64,000 bases of DNA from Pseudoscleropodium purum (taxonomy: Eukaryota; Streptophyta; Bryopsida; Hypnales; Brachytheciaceae). Both the position numbers and the translations under genes were made by a program. The DNA lies in NCBI GenBank assembly GCA_963969395.1, contig OZ017801.1, forward strand, positions 19,845,611 to 19,909,610. The letters are read 5' to 3'. This document shows, in pieces, positions 14,376 through 27,900 of the stretch. The notes below the pieces were generated by a model. The model was not told the DNA's origin. It did no database searches and saw only the letters and a program-made list of their open reading frames with translations. Each line of letters starts with the position of its first letter. Position 1 is the first letter of the stretch.

Positions 14376-15438
14376 CGTTATAAAGTGTTATTTGGAAGAA
14401 TATTTTGGAATTGACATACAAATAAGAGTTGTAGATTTTGAGTTGTAGATTCCATCTGTGTAGTTAGATTCACTATTGCTATCATTAATATTTTATTATA
14501 AATTTTGAAAGGAAAATTTCTAAATTCCTTTCAAATTCAATTAGAAGTAAAATATTACTACTTCCATCCCAAAATGATCTTCATGCTGGACAAAATGTTC
14601 TAGATTAAGGCTAAAAATAACATTTTTAAAGACCTATTTTGCACTCTAAGTAGAGTTTGATGCATTCTTATTGTCCTATAAATTTTGAGTTTTGGAGTCT
14701 TTTTCAAAGTGTAGTTTTGAATTATTGAAAAGTAGAATTTCTTGGGCATTTTCAAAGAGCACGAATGGGCACTTAATTGTTGAATATGTAGTCAACATTT
14801 TGTGGGTACCTAGTATAAACCTAAGGCCACATGTAGACCTATTTTATATCTTTTAGAGCTTCATCTTCTTCAATTGGGCAATACTCAAAAAGATGAAAAA
14901 ATAAGAATGAGCAATGTTGATTAAGTCCTTCGGTCATTTCATTTGACTTTTGATTAATGATTACACAAATAGAAGAGAAACTATAACTCAGAGTTGTTTT
15001 ATTGGTCCTAAATAGCAATCTACAGTCAAGTTTGACCAATTTGCAATATACAAAGTGCAACACAAAGATCATTTTGGAACAAAAAAAATCAAGGCCAACA
15101 AGAAGATCATTTTGGGACAGAGGGAGTATCATTTTTTGAGTAAAATTTGTTGGAATGGATTTGAAACAAGGTTCTCTTGATGTGATGGTTTTTTGAAATT
15201 TTTGTGATCTTTTAATCTATAACCTCATTTTTGCAAATCCAATTTTGAACTAAAATCAATGCAAATTTTGACTTGACACACTTTCACATTTGTAATTTTA
15301 GAAAAATATGAACTCTAGTAACACCAAATCCAACCATTGGATAGGATAACAACTTGATAAAAAATCTCCACAAATTAGATGATTTTCATCCAAGTAGTAA
15401 CGAGAAGTAAATTAAATTTCAATCTATTTGTCGTCCAG
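14376..15438 (+). repeat. Dispersed repeat, copy A (interrupted by a MITE)
   Basis: This segment aligns by eye along its length with 19487-19961. Shared landmarks include TATTTGGAAGAATATT, TTGACACACTTTCACATTT and a terminal CAATCT.TT.GTCGTCCA. Once the 571 bases of inserted MITE plus duplicated TA are removed, copy A is about 490 bp against 475 bp for copy B. It ends about 355 bases upstream of the RPS18 start codon. Confidence 0.8.
14558..15126. mobile_element. Stowaway-like MITE with TA target duplication
   Basis: The left end is CTACTTCCATCCCAAAATGA and the reverse complement of the right end is CTCCCTCTGTCCCAAAATGA, both continuing TCTTC. Each end abuts TA (14556-14557 and 15127-15128). 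The TIR resembles the Stowaway (Tc1/mariner) consensus CTCCCTC.GTCCCAAAAT. The empty site survives in repeat copy B near 19663, where the flanks AAATAT and TCATTTTTTGAG are joined by two bases. The 569-bp interior has no transposase-like frame. Confidence 0.85.
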
Positions 15439-15793
15439 ATTTTGGACGTTGGAGCACTCCAGGGTTAAAAAGTGTTCAAGTAAATAAGTATGAGAGTAAA
15501 GTAATCTTAAAATTATCATAGTTAGAATCTTTTTAATTTCCAAATTATTAATAAAATCTGGCAAATTAATTAATTAGAGTGTACAGTATCTTCCTTTTCT
15601 GAATAATACGGATGAATGATTTTTCTCGTCGTCCAAATCATGGATGAATTCCAGGTTTCGTCCACTCGCAAGCCCTAGATACACCCTGCTCGCGTGATTC
15701 CCCAGCTCTTTCCGAGCTCGGCTCCGTCGCCTCTGCCTCGCGCCATAGCGTATTCTCTGCTGCGCCTCGCTTCGTCGTCGCTCCGCAGTCACC

Positions 15794-16956
<1,163 letters not shown>

Positions 16957-18074
16957 AATATCATTCAGGCGTTGGTTCGGAGGGATTTATTCTGCACCTT
17001 TGGGGCTAGTCATGAGGAGGATGTTTTATTCTATTAGATGTCCGTTCGTGTCACCTAATTATCAAAAACCTCTCTCTCACAAGTGCGAGAGCAGAATTTT
17101 CATTCAGATGCCAACTTTGGACTCCGCTTTTGGTTTTAATTTTGAATGTTGAGGAATGTTGATGGCAACTTTGTTTGAAATCAAAGATTTATTCCATTGT
17201 CCTATTCTTCCAGTCTTTACTTGTTTATCTCATTATATGTCCGACTCACTGCCTTGGTCTCACTCTGGTTAGTATTGTGCGATGATTTGTCAATCTTGGC
17301 AGTGTATGGTTTACTGCCAATGTAATTTCCAGGAATTGTACTACAGCATTTACAAATTGCCAAATCTACCAAGTCTGTTCCAATTGAATCGATCCTGTCG
17401 TGTAAGGGATAGGGTTCTGATATTGATTATAGACGGTGTTGTTATTGAGTGTTATGTGCTGTTACCATAGATGTGTTCTAAGAAAAGATTTGGCCAATCA
17501 ATTTGTTTTTAAAGTAATAATGAACCATCTTGAACCCTAAAGACAAGCTCCATTGTCATATGATCAAAATATCATTTCTGAGTTCAATTAAATTACAGCC
17601 TTATATTACATTTGAATTTCAATCTTATATTATTAATTCATGAGACTATAGAAGTATCTTAAACTTCTTGAAATGCACCTCTCATTTTGTCCCTCACTTA
17701 TTTCTCAACATTTGACACTAAATAATTATTTATTGTCGAAGTACAAGATAGTGACTCCCAAAAGTAGTTGGCCACCATACAAATTGCTTTCATAAATTGA
17801 GAAATTGGAATTTTGAAGTAAAGTTTGGACATGTTGTACAAAAGGGATTTCACCTTCAAATATATTCTCACTTAGAATTGACTATATTTAGACCTATTAT
17901 TATTAAAATGAAATTTCTATGTAAAAATAATTTTTTTGTAAAAAGTCAAAATGTCTCACTTCTTTTTATAAGAAGAATATACATCTTAATAGAAATCACA
18001 TGTTACAAGTTTTATGAATTTTGGATTTTTATTGATTGAAATCTTATTGATTGAAATTTGACCTTAAAATTTTC
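16957..18074. other. RPS18 3' region, then AT-rich spacer
   Basis: The first 250 to 500 bases after the RPS18 stop are moderately GC-rich and probably contain its 3' UTR. Beyond about 17.5 kb the sequence is AT-rich without recognised genes. Confidence 0.5.
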
Positions 18075-18208
18075 ACTTTTTTATTTTTCACTCTATAAAT
18101 TGCAAAAAAATGCAAAAAAATAAAATAAATTTTTTGATTAACATCAAATAACTATATATATCAAAACATATTTTTTTTTGCAATTTATAGAGTGAAAAAT
18201 AAAAAAGT
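18075..18208. repeat. Foldback inverted repeat, 36-bp arms
   Basis: The left arm (18075-18110) reads ACTTTTTTATTTTTCACTCT and continues ATAAATTGCAAAAAAA. The right arm (18173-18208) is its exact reverse complement, with about 62 bp of AT-rich spacer. It is probably a MITE remnant or a replication-generated palindrome. No clear target duplication was seen. Confidence 0.8.
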
Positions 18209-19110
18209 CAACAACTTGAAGTTGTAGATTGTTCCACAACTTGGAATCCATTTTTTTCACGGAGCCAAGGGTCATATCAATAGGGGGAGGTGCAAGTATG
18301 TATGGTCTAGTAACTAGAGCTAGATGCAAATAGCTTTGAAGTCTATCTACAATTTTACCTCTTTCATAATATAGACAATATGAATCACACACCACCATGA
18401 AATACTCTAGCACTTAATCCCTTATTGTGATGAAGAAGTCTTCAAAGAATACCATCCAATAGAGGGATGAAATTAGGTTCCACTCACTAGAATTGGAGGA
18501 AATAGATTGTGTAGTAATACCCATGCACTTGTACACATGCAAATGGATACAAAGGTTTTCAACAACCATAAATATCTAGATAGATACAAGATTTGAACAC
18601 ATAGAAGGTGAGCCATCTCTCACTATCCATTCAAAAGAGAAGTACCAATTCCTAGTTTATATTAGTTGGCCTTCCCTCATCCCAAAAAATTTACAAGTTG
18701 TTGATTTTTTATTTTTTCAAATACTTACCTTCAAAATTGCCATTAATTTCTTAGAAAATCACAAGCTATAGTTCTTGTGAGATTTAATCTGAGCCATATG
18801 AATATGTATGGAATACTGAATATGGATACCGGACACAGATATGGGATGAATTGTCCCATATTGATTGTCAATAAGTTTGTTTTTGAAAATTACAAAAAGG
18901 AGGAGAGAGAGGGGGGGGGGGGTAATGAAAATATTAAAATTTTGAAATCCTAAATTTATATCTCAGTGAAACTCAGATTACAACAAATTGAGACGACTCA
19001 ATGTCAAAAGAAAAATCGAAGAATAGAAATGTAAGAGAAAATGAAACTTTACTTAAGATAAATATCATAATTGAACAAACTTCAATAACAATATACAATA
19101 GCAACTACAC
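18209..19110. other. AT-rich intergenic with a poly-G run
   Basis: No gene recognised. A run of twelve G residues (18911-18922) follows a GA-rich tract and is conspicuous in this AT-rich setting. Confidence 0.5.
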
Positions 19111-19111
19111 T

Positions 19112-19486
19112 TCACAAGGTCACATTTGTATGAAAAAATATCCAAAATCATGGTAACTCTTTCAATTCATTCTTCAAGACAAGTTGGCTATATGCTTGAA
19201 AAAATTTAGATTATTTGGAATTGCACAACATATAGGAAAAAAAATAGTAAGTAGAAAGAAATAGAGAATGATTCAAAACACTAAATTGTTAATAATTTAA
19301 TTATGGAATTGAAAAATACCAATCCCAAAGGTTGTAGTGTAGTAATAAACAATCTACATCATATCATTTTATTTTTTCAAAAAATATTAAAAATTGAGTT
19401 AACTTAAAGGCCTCCAAAGTTTATTTTATAGTAGAGAATCTATAACTACCCACAAACTAGAACACTTCATAACTTTCATCTCATAA
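19112..19486 (+). repeat. Partial copy of the TTAA-flanked 918-bp element
   Basis: It matches the interior of the TTAA family, sharing GTCACATTTGTATGAAAAAA, GGAATTG.ACAACATATAGG, ATAGTAAGTAGAAAG and GAGAATC.ATAACT..C with 39145-40063. Neither TTAA terminus is present. The match runs straight into repeat copy B. Confidence 0.65.
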
Positions 19487-19961
19487 ATCATTATAAAGTA
19501 CTATTTGGAAGAATATTCTGGATTTGATATACAAATAGAAATTGTAGACTTGGAATTTTAGATTCCATCCATATGGTTCCATTCACCAATATTATCACCA
19601 ATATTTTTCTATAAATTTTGAAAGGGAAATTTCAAAATTTCTTGTAAATTCAATTCCAAGCTAAATATTGTCATTTTTTGAGTAAAATTTGTTGGAATGG
19701 TGGTTTTTTTAATTTTTTGTACTTTAAATCTATGACTTCATTTTTACAAATCTAGTTTTGAACTGAAGAATGCAATTTTGTCATAGTCAACTACTTGACA
19801 CACTTTCACATTTTTAATTTTATAAAAATATGTACTGTAGTAACACCAAATTCAACCATTAGATAGGACAGCAACTTAATAAAATATCTCCAAAAATTCG
19901 GATAAATTTCATCCAAGAAGTAATGAAAAAGAAAAGTGATTTTCAATCTGTTCGTCGTCCA
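19487..19961 (+). repeat. Dispersed repeat, copy B (empty-site allele)
   Basis: Uninterrupted paralogue of 14376-15438. At about 19663 it retains AAATATTGTCATTTTTTGAG, the site that carries a Stowaway-like MITE in copy A. It ends about 415 bases upstream of the VPS23 start codon, mirroring the position of copy A upstream of RPS18. Confidence 0.8.
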
Positions 19962-20377
19962 TTTACTGTAGTGTGAATTTCTGATATTCATTTCTGATTC
20001 CGATTCTTCTCTACTCTCTCCACCGTGCGCGACGCGTTCCCAACCATTAGAACCCTGTGCCCAATCCACGAAGCAACTTCCCCGCAAGTCATCTCGTCTC
20101 CCACAAAACGCCCACGCAATCAACCGTCCTCCGCCTCAGCATCCCCTTCACCCGGTCGGCATCCCCTCTGGCACTTGGCTTCACAGCGCTCACTCCGATT
20201 TAGGGTTTGCTTCTGCAACAGCATCGAAGAATCCAAATCAATCCTTACTTCGCAGTGCTGGAATCCAACAACGGAGAGTGAGATCGAGCTTCTGCGTGTT
20301 CGTTAGAGTCTAGGGTTTGTTTTGGGCGATTCGCCCAAGGGGAGGACCGATCGGAAGGGCTGGAGCTGCTGAGAACT

Positions 20378-22820
20378 ATGGTGGGGCGGACGGGCGCACC
20401 GACTTCGCACACATCCACGCAGTTCCTCAACACGGTCTTGTCGCAGCGCGGACCGCAAGCCTTGCCGTATGTGGAAGATGACAAGTGGTCGATTCGGCAA
20501 CATCTCTTGCTCGTCATTCAGGAGTTTCCCGGATTGCAGGTACGCATGGTTCTCTTTTGCTCGATTCTAGGATTCCTAAGTCGGAGAGGATCCAGAGGCT
20601 TCGAAATTGGGTGTCAGGTTTGAGTAGATCTTGTGAGGGCTTTTTTTTGGCCCGAATTTTAGGTTCCAGTAAGGAATTGCGACGTTTTCAGGGATGAGCC
20701 TGGTTGCTTTTAGGATGGTTGGATTCTTGATACAGAGGAGACTCAGAGGCTCGAATTGGGTTTCAGTTTTGAGTAGGTCTTTTGGAGACTTTTCCTTCGC
20801 CCGGCTTTTAGGCTCCCGAGAGGAATTGCGACGCTTTTAAGGATGAGCGCGATTGGATTTTTGTTTTGAGAATGGTTGAATTCTTGAATGTTCGCGTTGG
20901 TGAATTGAAGGGGATTGCATCGCGCCAAAGAATAGGTTATTTGGATACCAGATACAAAAGTTGCTAAGTTTTAGTGATTATGTAACATTCTTTACCCCTT
21001 GCTGGGGGCGACCTGCTAGGGGAATTCAAGTGCGGGTAACAGAAAAATGAAAATATGTTACTCTGGTAGCTAGAGAGGGGGAATGTAGTCGATGCACAGC
21101 AGGCAAGCAATTAACCTAAACCCCTACCAGTTATCCCCGGATGGGATGTTCCTCTTTGCTGGGATCGTCAATGGGAGAGGTGAATTTGCTCCAGTTAAGA
21201 ATGTTATGTAATGATCTAATCATACAGACCGGATTTTTGATGCTGAGGTGGTGTATAGATTCAAAATCAATTTGTATTTTGGAGTGTTGCATTTAGGTCG
21301 GTAGGTGTTAGTAATTGTGGTTACCTTAGATATTTTTTTGGCGAACTCGTGCTATGTTGTTCACTGATTCTGGTGATATAAATTTAGGAAGTGGTGCAGC
21401 TGAATTCTATTATTTTCACTAATTGAATTTGACATTTTAGAACCGTGAATTCTTGTTGCTGAATTGCGAGCCTGGGCGAGCAATTATTCTCCTCCATGGG
21501 CCTGGACTTAGGTTTTTTCATTTTGAATCTCTGGTGTAGGTCAAGACTGCGGTGTTCACGCACAATGATGGACGAACAAGCAATCTATTGCAAGCTGCTG
21601 GCACTATTCCTATGTACTATCAAGACGTAAAATACAACATTCCTATTACGATGTGGCTTCTGGAAACCTACCCTCGCCAACCTCCTCTAGTGTTTGTAAC
21701 GCCCACACGGGACATGATAATCAAGCCCCGTCATCCTTTCGTAGATGGATCCGGCATGGTAAACTCTCTTTATATTCAACACTGGGTGTACCCGAGATCA
21801 AATTTAGTTGAATTGGTTCAGAGTCTGTCTCTTCTCTTCGGACAGGACCCTCCTTTGTATTCTAGACCCGCCGCGCCTGTCAATGTTCGGCCTCCACCGC
21901 CTCCTACACCTCACCCGCCTCCCTTCATGAATCCCATTCATACAGGTGGAAATATGCAAACCAATCCTTCTTCCTCCCCAGGGCCTACGCCTTCTCAGTC
22001 TCCACGGCTGGCACTTACATATCCCCCGTACCAGCATACGCCTCCGCCGCCTCCTCACAGCCGGAGTGATGATCCGCAAGAACTGTATAAGCGGAACCTG
22101 GTCTCCTCCTTGACAGAGCGGTTCAGAGGCGATATCAACAAAATGATGCAGGAACGGAATAATGAGATGGAGTCGATTTTCAATACACAGGTGAGTGGCT
22201 ATAAAATCGTTGAAGGATACTCGTAGTCTATCTGACTGCAAGATCAGGGGCCGTAAGCATTTAGCCGAGTCCTCCTCATTCCACTTGCCGATAAGTCCAA
22301 CTGAGTGTGTGAATAGCAGAGTTCTTGGTAAGAGGACCAGTTCCTAGCTGTTTCAGTATCCTCTACCTTACCGGATGTGCGCTTCTCCTTGCAGGCTCTG
22401 TTGGCCCAGAGGTCGGAGCAGCTGAAGAGCGGAGTCCGTGAATTGGAGGAAGAAAAAGGGGCGCTGGAGAACCAGCTGCAAGCCACCCTGACCAACACGG
22501 AGGTATTGGAGAATTGGCTTAGAACTAATGACAAGGGAGTCACTCAGGTGAACATCGATGATGTGTTTGAGCCAGTTGACACCCTTTCGAAGCAGCTGCT
22601 GGAATGCCAGGCTTCTGATCTGGCTATTGAAGATATACTTTACGCCATAGATAAAGGAGCTCAAGATCTGGTGATTCCTGTTGAAGCCTACTTGAAGCAC
22701 GTAAGAGTCCTCTCTCGGGAGCAGTTCTTTCATCGTGCTACGTCTCAGAGGATTAGACAAATGCAAGTGTCTTCTCACGTCGAAAGTATGGCAGCGCGGG
22801 CTCCTTATGTCTCCTCCTAG
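20378..22820 (+). CDS. VPS23: ESCRT-I subunit VPS23 / TSG101-like (ELC)
   Basis: This protein binds ubiquitinated membrane cargo and recruits downstream ESCRT complexes at endosomes. Coding exons are 20378-20539, 21540-22190 and 22395-22820, totalling 1239 bases and 412 aa; plant ELC proteins are about 400. Residues 1 to about 150 are the UEV domain, with NIPITMWLLETYPRQPPLVF and PRHPFVDGSGMV. The E2 active-site Cys is absent, as expected for an inactive E2 variant. Residues 160-245 are Pro-rich. A coiled coil follows at about 250-330 (LKSGVRELEEEKGALENQLQ). The C-terminal steadiness box contains AIEDILYAIDKG and LSREQFFHRAT. Intron 1 carries a tandem duplication. The 5' leader contains two AGGGTTTG telo-box-like words (about 20200 and 20310). 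Confidence 0.94.
20563..20880 (+). repeat. Tandem duplication inside VPS23 intron 1
   Basis: Two diverged direct copies of about 159 bp (20563-20721 and 20722-20880) share CAGAGGCT.CGAA.TTGGGT, TTTGAGTAG.TCTT, AGGAATTGCGACG.TTT and GGATGAGC. The duplication begins about 25 bases after the exon 1 donor and does not include the splice site. Confidence 0.75.
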
Positions 22821-24942
22821 CGGTCTTTCATTTTTAGTCTGTTTGTTTAGCATTTCAAGTTGAATTACACTACATTCTCTCTTTGATGCGATCGTTGTCT
22901 TCTTAGACGGCGTTGTATATATAGATCTCAGATATACCTTAGCCCAACTGTCCACTTCTCATTGGTCCTTTCTGGATTATAATAGACTTCCGCGTTAGGC
23001 GTAGTAGGCTGTATATCTTGCGGTGTTTTCTTAAAACCCCATCGTAAACGTTCCTCATGCATGGTCTATTTGACCTTTGATCAAGTTTGTGTACTTTTAG
23101 TCTACTTTGGACTCCTATTTCGCTTTCTATGGTTTTTGTATTGCACCTGCATATCTGCGTTTGGTGGGGGGTTTCTGTGCACATTTGCAAGTTTCCGAGT
23201 TCTGATAGCTGTGCATTTGGATGTTAATGCGAGACTTTCATTGTATCCTGCTTGGGATGTCACGAATACTAAAAACTGTTGAATGCTCACTGTACTGTAC
23301 TGATCTTTATTGCCTGGGATTAGTATATGATGCAGAGCTGTAGAATTTCATTTGAACGTCAAAGTCTATATTGATGGAAGTGAATCAGTACAAAAAATGA
23401 GCATAAACATCAGCAATTTGAGTATTAGTTATAGCTCCACATGTGTACCAATTTAACATCCATTCATTGCCCAAATAAGTCCCTTCAGCACTGTTAATTC
23501 ACTTCATCGTGACCATATTGTAATCTCACCACAATAGGTCCCATACAAAAAAAAGTACTACTTTTTTTACTTTTTTTTTTACTTTTTTTTTTTACTTTTT
23601 TTTTTACTCATATTATTTATTGCTTTATATATATGTCAATTGTACATCTAATTGATACCCAAATTAGTGTCTCCAACACCTAAACCAAAACCTTCAAAAT
23701 TTCTAGTTCATTCATACAATGTCAAACTACAAAAGCTTGAAAAGTAAAATAGGTGTAGAAGAAATTGCACTTCTTGAAGCAATTTATCAATGTCAAACTA
23801 CCAAATACACTTCTAGAAGCTTACAACCCATTTCCAACCACTAAAGGAATTTAGCATAGCTATTGGCTAGGTTTGGTAGAGGAAAAAATTTCCTTGTACA
23901 CATAAACAGATTTGAATTTTTTTTTCATTTTTTAGCTGATATTATTATGATTTTTTTTGGTCAAGATTATATGGAACCTATTCTTATTATATAGCTCATC
24001 CTATTTCCAACCATACACTAGTAACAAAATTGATTTACAAAATTGATTTACAAAATTGATGTAAGTGATGATTGTGGCTTTCAATGTACAAGTTCTGATT
24101 ATTCAATACTTGTGATGTTCAACTTTCAAACATTTTTGTTCTTCCTATTGGTCCTACTATACATGTATCACCTAAACTACAAGTGATAAAAAACATAACA
24201 ATCTAACCTTCCACTACAAAAATGGGGAATGATTAAGAATGGATCAACCACCCAACAACTTTCCAAAGATGCTTCTCATACACATTGATGCTTTTTTCAT
24301 CTTTTTTATTAGATTTGTAAAGCTATTCAATACATATATCTTCAAGAAACATCTAAAAACTTTCACATAAAATATGCAATGCCTTGTTTTCTAGAAGAGT
24401 ATAATTATTATACTATTTCCATTCATGTGGAGATAACTCCAACTTGAAAGTAACATCAACATGCAAGTTAACTTGCACCCACCTATCCTACGAAATTTGA
24501 GATAAGTTTTTTGTACATTCCTTTAGTATTTCAGACCATGTTTTTTCGAATTTGAGACCCCTTTTATCCAGTTGCATTCCTTTTTTCATACTGAATTGTC
24601 CACAAATGCTCAAAACCCGACCTTCACAACACGTTCTCAGATTTCTTACAAGTTTCAAAGATTCAAAGTCAGACCAGGAAGTGACCTAAGGTCCAAGGGA
24701 TTAACATACACAAGGAATTCTACATTCAACACAAAGCGACAGCAATCAGTTGGTGGTTGAGCATGCTACCAAGAATTCATGGTAGCTTACATAGTTAATA
24801 AATACAGGATTGTTTTCAGCAAAAGCTGAATCAGTTTCCAACCCATCTGAGAGTACTCAAGCAATGTTTTTCTTTCAATCGTCACAAATTACTGAAAAGT
24901 AGAGGGAAGAGGAAGTTTAAATACAAGCGTTACTACTGAAAC
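22821..24942. other. Convergent intergenic region between VPS23 and HD-Zip III
   Basis: The first 500 bases and the last 400 have gene-like composition and probably hold the two 3' UTRs. Between them the DNA is AT-rich. It includes four tandem 11-13-bp A-C-T(n) units (about 23557-23609) and three copies of ACAAAATTGATTT (about 24025-24060). No coding exon was seen. Confidence 0.55.
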
Positions 24943-27900
24943 TCAAGTCATGAAGGACCAATTCATGAAAAGAAAGGCAATGCAATGGATAGTGTCTTCG
25001 TCATCCAACACTTTCCAAGCAAGACCTCGGTCGTAAGCCACCGTGCGTCCAGTGCTGGAGATGCGCACTCCAGATGGTAGATAACTATATCCCTGTCCCA
25101 ATCAACGAAGAGCATTGCAAGTAAATCATTATGGTAAGAAATCTAGTTGGTGAAGCATCAAGCACTTGCAATTTCTGTTTCACGGCGTTCAGCTGGTACC
25201 TCAGCAATGCGACAAAATGACCAGGATTAAACCAGAACAAACCAGAATTGTACAACTTTCTGATATCACAGGCTCAGTGAACATGGTTGGTATCCTTACC
25301 TGCTGCAGAACCTGGGTAAAGGTGGCATAGGAAAGCTTGAGGCTATCCTCATCTAGTGTCTTATCCCAGGCCAGATCTTGCAAAGAGCTTGAAGTGGTTT
25401 CAAACATCTCCAAACCTGCTCGATTGGCAAAAACAAACTCTGGCATGCCCTGTTCGCACAACAAGTCAGCAATTATTTAAGAATAAAATATTACGGACTA
25501 CAATAGTGCAAGTGAAACTCACTAAACAAAAGCATATTTCATAAATATTCATAGGGGCAGCAAGGGGAGGAGGATTCTAATTCGAAGATTCCCAGTGGAA
25601 ACAATTTTCCTCTCATAACCATAATCAGCGGAGAGGGCTACCTTCCAGGCACAACAAACTATGGCATCCGTATGTTGCCAGAACATCTTGAATAGATTTT
25701 CATCGCCAACAACCTCGGGCCGGACGAGGTCCATGCTCAAGTGTACTCTACAATTGCAAGAAAAAACATTCCATGTTAACGCACTGATTCTTACAGCTTG
25801 AAAGCACAATGAGCGCAATTGAATTTACGGAAATACGTTCTACCCACGTAATTTGCAAACTCGTTGAACCAAATGTAACGTAATCTGAAATGTATGATTC
25901 ATTGAACCAGTCAGAAGTAAGAAAATCTTGAACAGCTTACGTACTGCCATTCACTTCCAGAATATACCTAAGTTAAAGCTCAAGTTAAAACAGAAATTCA
26001 AAACAGGTTTGCTCCCAAAAAGCTGTCACGGCAAAACTACTATGGATACCTGTAACTGCTTAGAATGTGACGTGCCAAACTGATGGCATCGGAATTGCCA
26101 GGTACTTGTCGAGGCTGACCACGGGATGGTGCTAAAGCCATGGCTACCCGCTGCACGGATGCAACCACCGTGCGGACGTACTGACGAGCCATGACTGCAC
26201 ATGATTCGCGTGTATGAACCTCATAGGCAAACTGAAAGGCTATGGTAAGCACAGACCGCACTTGGCCACTGGACTTAGTTTCTCCATTCGGGTCCACGTC
26301 ATGATCACCTTCTAGTGTGGAAGCCAAATCTAATGTACGATTCAGACCAAATCCATCCTGCAACACAAAAAGTTTTTCGTTCTTAAACTGTGTTTCCCTT
26401 CACCACAATCGCATCACAGTTTTCAATAGCTTTCAATCATATATGAGGAAGGCTACTTCAATATATACGAGATGCCTACTAAACGGTTGATAAAATTATT
26501 AAAATGCCAGGGCTTGAGGTCCTCACCATAACACTGTTGTCAACAGGTATTACACGAAAGCCTGAAGGAAGAAGAGGGATATCTTCAGAAACAGTGGCAT
26601 CCATGGGTGCGAAAACAAGTTGGGCACAAGCCCCAATGGCGCTCTCCTCAATCCCGCTGCATAGCTGTTTGCAAGCAGCACCATACCTAGTCAATAACTT
26701 CCGACAGACTCACATATTCCAGTGCAAATTGACTTGTCGCAAAACGTTAAGAATTCAGCAGAGGTGCACTCTATTATGCATAGCGCCAAAAGAATCTGCA
26801 AGTCCATTCTGAAAACCTTCTAAGCAACTTGATTAGATGCTTAAATCTCTCTCTGAGATACTCCCAATGATGTCATGGGATATTAGGGTAGCATAAGATG
26901 GAGAGACCTGAAGCAGGTAACTGTCTCGCGACAGCACAGACTGTACTGCATTGTGGCCTTCAAGCTTGACAACCTCCAGAAACTACACAAAAATCACCAT
27001 AACTCTAAGAATGTGCAACGAGAGCTTACGAGAATAGATTGAAACATGAAATGCCTCCAAACTGACACGCCTTCAAAAGTGTCATGTCAGAAATAATACA
27101 ATATCTTAGCACCAAGCATTAGAAACTGCCAGCTATTACTGTTCAGCATTGCTCCTATCACTCAATTGACTTATTTTCTATTGGATCTTGTTGCAAGTCG
27201 AGTGTTTCTAGATTATCTTCTTATGCATTTTTGGGACAACGTTCAAATAAAGTATGAAATTTTACAGTGTACCCATAAGCTCTCATCCATATAGGTTGTA
27301 CATTTTAGGAAAGAATCTGCAGAGGCCGGTTTTAGAAAGGGATGAGAATTAGGTGCAGAGTTACCTTACTAGCCCCCACTGCAAGGATCGATCTTAAAGT
27401 TAAACAAGAATCATGAAAGTAAACTGACCTCGCCTTGTTCACCAGAGTGAGCCAGAGGCAATGGCAACTGCATATGGGACATGCCCCCTCTAGAAACCTG
27501 ACCGTTATTAGTATTTCGGAAGGTAGTGGCTGCATTTGTGTCTATGTCATGATCAGCCCATTCTGAACGATGTTCTCGTAAAAACCTTATGAGCAACGCT
27601 GGCGGTACATTCTGCATCGCCCGACAAGCATACCGATTAACGCCCAACCAAAAATCGTAAAATAAAATTAAAGGAAAAGCCGGCTGCTTCGTCGTTCTAA
27701 CAACATACTCACACACATACGGTCAATAACATTCCCTGAACCAAATGCTGTCACTAGCATACAAGAGTCTAGAGCAAAATATTGTAAGATTCAAAGGTAC
27801 ACCTGTAAAAGCATAGACGCTTTCGCACATAATATCCCCCCACCAAGTGAAAAGAGCAACTTCTCCGTTGCAATCTGTCCCTCCATAGATTTGGGAGTAG

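Noticed and set aside
21804..22241. 145-codon Arg-rich minus-strand frame
   Set aside because: It is the antisense shadow of the Pro-rich segment of VPS23; the plus strand encodes a clear conserved protein.
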